64,000 nucleotides of DNA from Aureobasidium sp. EXF-3400 (taxonomy: Eukaryota; Ascomycota; Dothideomycetes; Dothideales; Saccotheciaceae), in the NCBI GenBank assembly GCA_024195585.1, contig SWBL01000009.1, positions 288,202 through 352,201 of the forward strand, read 5' to 3'. Both the position numbers and the translations under genes were made by a program. How positions within the stretch are numbered: the first letter of the stretch is position 1; the number at the start of each line of letters is the position of its first letter. Of the stretch, positions 59,601 through 64,000 are shown piece after piece. Under the pieces are notes generated by a model that saw only the letters and a list, made by a program, of their open reading frames with translations, was not told the DNA's origin and made no database searches.

Positions 59601-60731
59601 TTGTGGACGTTTTTTGGTCAAGAAAGAGAGCCAAATTCCAGCCACGGAGTCAGGAGAGGTTCGGAAGAATGCGGTCGAGACGATGCCAATAACAGCCCTC
59701 CTTTGGTCAGCGAACATGCTTCAAGCCAGCTCGCTCAATCAAAGGGAATTTACGGACTTGGTTTGTTGGCGACAGTTGTGCTAATCCGGGCGCTGTCGCG
59801 GTCCGGGCCAGCACGCGGGACTTTGGCCGAGGCGTGCTCCGGACCATGTAGGTGAGAGGCTTAATACTCCGAAGTATTTGAGATAGCTGTTCGCCATCAC
59901 AGGGCTAGGTCAGCGGTGATGACAGTGGGTCTTGTTGAATCTGTTGTGATGAGGGTTACGAAGATATGATGAGGTTGGCGCAAAACTCGTTGAGACAAGC
60001 AGTCGCCACAGTGTTGCGACGACATGTGCGAATCAACAACCTGAGAAGGGGAAGAGCGAAGCACAATTCTCAGGGCAGGAACGATGCAGGTGGTACCAGT
60101 GTTGCATAAAACCAGGAAAATCACAGCTATCTTATTCCGACATGGGGTATATGGATATAGTACTCGTAAAACAGTGGAGATGAAAAACAAACAGGAAAAT
60201 GATAAAAAGAGTACAAGGAAGGGGTAATCAACATTAGTATGAGAAACAACGGATCCAGCCATGTGATGTCCTGTGCAAACCCATCGGCGTCGATACACGT
60301 AAAAGCAAAAAAGAGCAAATCTAGAAGATCAAATGGCCAAAGCCTGCCAATGGGTATCCCGCCCCCCAAGGTGCCATCCAAGACTCCTCGCTAGGAATGA
60401 TCTGTGGTATAAAACTGAGGAATGAAAGAACAATAGCACACGGCGAAGCCAAGTGCTGGGTATATGGTGTTAATGTTGTTGTTGTGCGAGTATAGGTGGA
60501 TGAATGCGCGCGTATGGTGTATGTGTATTTGTAGTGTTTTTGTTCGTTTGTGCTTTGGCAGAAGTCACGGTTCTGCCCATGGATCCAGCCCAGTATATCG
60601 TGTCTTGCAACGTGGCTGAATCGTGATCGTGATTGTTTGGTCTTAGCCCTCTTCAGGATCGTGTTTATTGTCTCCGTGAACAGGTCTTGTGCTGTGTCAT
60701 GCGCAGGTTGCCGTCTCGTAGGCACGTCCTT
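56634..60731. other. 4.1-kb gene-free region between the SAS3-type and vosA genes
   Basis: Both genes end toward this region. ORFs are short (under 135 codons), alternate between strands and have no domains. Around 59340-59860 the sequence is GC-richer than near 57000-57600. No transposon protein, tRNA or tandem repeat was recognised. It could hold non-coding RNA or decayed elements, which I cannot show. Confidence 0.45.
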
Positions 60732-62786
60732 CTAGTACGGCCTGGGCTGATCTGGTGGCTGAGTGGTAGGATAATTCACTCCTCCAGGTGCCTGGTAAGG
60801 GTTGCCTAGGTCTCCGGGATACTGCTGGTGCTGTGTTGAAGCGTACGGCTGTCCAGGCTGCTGTGGGCGGATGGCTAGACTTGGGTGCGATTGTGGCATG
60901 TAAGGACTAGGCTGCTGTGTAGTGCGCATATCGATGGGGTTGCCTAGAGGCTGTTGAGGGTGTCGGCCAACCTCGTGATTCGGATTGCTGGAAGGTTGTT
61001 GTAGAAGTGTCTGAGGAGGAAGAGGCTGGTAGGCTGATTGGCGGTAGTGCTGGTACTCAAACTGCGCATTCTCTGGTAGCGCGCCGTAAGGTTGTTGCAG
61101 CGGCTGCTGTTGCATAGAGTAAGCCGGTGCGGCCTGTATCATGCCGGATCTGGTAGACGAGGCAGGACTCGCGACCGAATGAGTCTGTGTGTGCTGTCTG
61201 GCCATGCCCACGGATTCGTGCTCAGTGCTGTAGCTAGATGGGCCTTGCAAGCTGCCACTCGTCGGGATGTACATGGGGCCACCTGGGCCTTGGTAAGGTG
61301 TGGTCGGGCTTGTCTGCTGGGCCAATGACATGTATGAATCCGTACTCCTTCGCGGGTAAGGGGGGCCAGCGTCGTGTCCCATTGGTTGTACAGGCTGCAT
61401 ACCGTAGCCTGCAGCTCCTGGACTCTGAGTAATGCCCTGCGCGGTATCAATACTGCCCTCTGTGTACCTCGTCGGCGCAGATATAGAGCCGTGCGGAGTG
61501 TTAAATACCTGGGTGTGTTGCCAACCAGGAGGGGCAGTTGGAGTGCGCGAGCCGAACGAGGTCTGTGGAGATTGCAGCAAAGCTTGTTGTTGGAGACCGT
61601 AAGGGGCAGGGGGTATGTTCTGCGAAGCTGTTCGGGGATCGTAGGCTAGAGGGGCTCTTTCTGTCATCGAGTAGCCCTGTGGTGGGACATGTTCGTTGGA
61701 ACGATGTCTCTTGCTCGGGTCCTCATCATAGCCGAAGATCGAAGGTCCTGCCTGACTGTTGGTTCGGGGAGAGTAGGGAAGAGTGCGCTTGGAACTGTCG
61801 TTACTCGTCAGCGCTGAAGCCTTCTTCTGCAGTCATGGATGTTCATACCCGGCTACATTGCGGTTCTCTTTGCGCAAGCGGAGTCGCACACCTTGGTCTG
61901 AGAAGGTTCTGGACAGATGAGTAGACTCAACGAGGCCCTGCCACTGCTTTGCCTGGACCACGTTGAAAGGCTCAGATGTGATGGATTTGAGGAACACAAC
62001 CTCTCCGGTATCCCTATCTGCTGTCAGCAATAACTCGTACCTGTCGTCTCGTGTTACTCACTTTCTGAGCTCGAACAGGCTGAAGTTGAGCTTGTGCCTT
62101 CCCAGCACGCGGATTGAGATGTCTCCAAACACGAAGAAGCCGCCATCTGAGGTTGCGCGAATGGTTAGCTATGACTGTGCAACTTCTGCGCAGTCTCTGC
62201 GATTTGATTGCGCGCACTAACCTTCATTGTTGATGTCCTTCAGTCTGTGAAGGGACGAGACGCTTTGGCCAGTGATCTCCTGGCCAGCAGCGACTTGCGA
62301 TGCCGAGCTTTCGCTCGAGTTAGATTGTTGGTCCACCTGAAGAGTACATTGCATGAACAGGTAGGGGCTTTGTAGGAACTGCCTACACAAAGATATCAGT
62401 ACTGCACTACGTCATGCTGGTAGAATATACGTACTTCCCGGGATCCGCACTGGACGTCACCTTCAACTCGATGATCGGTGGAGGGTCTACTGGTTTTCTA
62501 TCTGCGTGCGGTATCGTGATTAGCAAAGCTCGAAGCGGTCATCAGACTGAGTTGGGTGCTTACTTTTCTCTTTGCCCGTTTGTGTTACCAGGGCTTCTCT
62601 TGGTTGTTGGCGAACCACGAGCTCATAATCGCCGCTGTGGGACAACATGGTTAGTGGGACTGTAGAACCGTGGTAAAACAGAGGTATCGCTGCTGGGGGC
62701 TTGGCGCGACTGTTGCAGCCTTACCTATCCAGCGCTCGATTGCTGGAGGGTGGTTGCTCTGGCTGAAGATGATATGGGTAGTTCAT
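60732..62786 (-). CDS. vosA: Velvet-domain transcription regulator, VosA-type
   Basis: Seven exons: 62725-62786, 62564-62634, 62435-62501, 62222-62382, 62062-62146, 61849-62013 and 60732-61794 (introns 90, 62, 52, 75, 48, 54 nt), 557 residues; every junction keeps frame. The velvet domain starts at about residue 22 ([34 protein letters not shown]) and ends near 205 with [37 protein letters not shown] and [17 protein letters not shown]. The RQQP start without a nearby Pro-rich insertion and the [17 protein letters not shown] block favour VosA over VeA or Vel[11 protein letters not shown] may be a nuclear signal. The C-terminal 330 residues are Gln/Pro/Ser-rich, fit for activation. VosA, with VelB, controls spore maturation, trehalose and stress tolerance. 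Confidence 0.85.
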
Positions 62787-64000
62787 CAGAATCCAGCATG
62801 TGAGGTGCTCTCCAACCGAACTGCACTCTCAAATCGACCTGGCAGAGCGTCCTGTCGCAATCTGGTCTGAACTGATGGAAAGGTGGGGAGAGTCCGGTTA
62901 GGTGATGGAAAGACAAGAGGCACGGGAGCAGGCTAATAACCGCTCTCTCGGGTCCTGTTAGAGCAGATTCGATGGACCTGACTCTGAACTCGCTGGAAGA
63001 GACGCGTCTGGCGGGAGTGTCGCGTTTGATTGATTATTGGTCTGACGTAGGAGCTTCGAATGGGCAGAGATGGATCCTGTCGGGCAGCAAGCGCGTGTCG
63101 CGGAGAGATGAAAAGTTGGTAAAGGTCGCGGAGAGGGAGATTGTCTTAGCGGAGTTGGATACGGTTCAGAAGTTTCCATGCGCAGCGACGATAGAGATGC
63201 AGGATGTTGTGATGGTTAGTCGTGGTGGTTGGAAGTCCGTAAACGTTAGGATGGGAAAAGTCGCATCCAGCCAGGTAAAGAAACGGTTCGCGTGATCCTT
63301 CCTGTTCGCACGAGTATGCGGCGTCGAATTGGTAGAAGCTATCAGACGTTCTTGAGCGGGTCGGCAACCTTATGGAAGGCTTGCAGGTGACGATGTCAGG
63401 ACCAAAGAACAAAACCCTGACAGGCAACAAATTGTTACTTGTAGCCGCACGTCTTCTCGATCGACGACGAGATGGTTGCGGGTGGCCTATGGGTGAGGGC
63501 TGTAACCGGGACGAGCCAGCGGAACAGATCCGTGGGTGCGTGGTGATGAAAGCGTGGTCAAATGGCCTGTGCAAAGGACAAGCTGAGTCGAGTCCTACGG
63601 TACAGAGCTCGTACGCACGCCTAAGCTTCACACTGCTATCTGGATCGACAAGTCAAGAGCTGCGGTACAGTGGCAGGCAGTAGTGGGTTAATGCGGGTTA
63701 TGGAAGCCGTGGTTCGCACACGCGGGAGGGGCAGTAACCGTCGCGGGCAGGTGCAAAATGGAGACGGCGCCGAGGAGCGGTGCTTGTCGATGGTAGGCTG
63801 GCCAAAAAATGAAAAAGGGCTGAAGAAAATGGCGGCTGCCGAATGGTATTTCTCGTGCTGCGCAGGAATGAGTACTTGAATCGAATGGTAGCTTCAGCAC
63901 GAAAGGGCACTAACCGTGGGTGATGTTTGGAAAAGTACCGGCCCTGGGCGCTGGTCGACGATCTGACTGGTTCAAAGTTGCAGTGTTCCCGCGAACGATG
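62787..64000. other. Upstream region of vosA to window end
   Basis: This is the likely promoter and 5' leader of vosA. Overlapping ORFs on both strands (62972-63910) show no domain. Nothing else was recognised. Confidence 0.5.

Noticed and set aside
63146..63631. 161-codon minus-strand ORF upstream of vosA
   Set aside because: No domain; the region looks like promoter or leader of vosA.

Overview
The window is nuclear DNA of a filamentous ascomycete (Pezizomycotina). Evidence: genes on both strands with many short introns (mostly 46-75 nt, GT...AG, CTAAC/CTGAC-like branch sites), a trifunctional TrpC, a velvet-family developmental regulator, a fungal-rhodopsin-domain membrane protein, and typical fungal GPAT, catalase, NUP192 and complex I genes. 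The class cannot be fixed from the sequence alone; Dothideomycetes or a neighbouring class is a guess. I found no rRNA gene, CRISPR array, autonomous transposon or confirmed tRNA. Exon boundaries are my own manual splice models, checked for frame.

Layout. 0-9.4 kb: 5' end of a BRCT/WGR PARP-like gene (cut by the window edge), then divergent trpC and NUP192 sharing a 274-bp promoter. 10-16 kb: small-subunit catalase, free methionine-R-sulfoxide reductase (with a 3-nt first exon and a 5-nt microexon) and a secreted phytase-like esterase. 16-24 kb: three minus-strand genes for membrane proteins (GPAT, vacuolar Ca2+/H+ exchanger, an unnamed single-pass protein). 24-32 kb: a gene-poor, lineage-specific stretch with a rhodopsin-domain protein, an orphan protein, a tandem-repeat/zinc-finger-like gene broken by a stop and a frameshift, and a second probably broken ORF.

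32-43 kb: secreted S1/P1 nuclease, ERV41, a stand-alone MetE-C-like protein, a secreted GMC oxidoreductase and a chromate transporter. 43-49 kb: a 1168-residue low-complexity protein and a GPI-anchored secreted protein. 49-57 kb: two complex I subunits (51-kDa and MWFE/NDUFA1) converge tail to tail, followed by a SAS3-type MYST acetyltransferase. A 4.1-kb gene-free stretch separates that gene from a VosA-type velvet regulator at 60.7-62.8 kb.

The most unusual items are (i) a family of three ~97-bp foldback elements at 32.7, 42.8 and 47.8 kb with ATGCACAG/CTGTGCAT ends and, clearest in the 42.8-kb copy, a nested inner hairpin, all close to gene 3' ends; (ii) the fRMsr gene with a start-codon-only exon and a 5-nt microexon; (iii) the decaying tandem-repeat gene at 29.2-31.1 kb. 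Most other genes are housekeeping; no operon-like logic links them beyond the divergent and convergent pairs noted.
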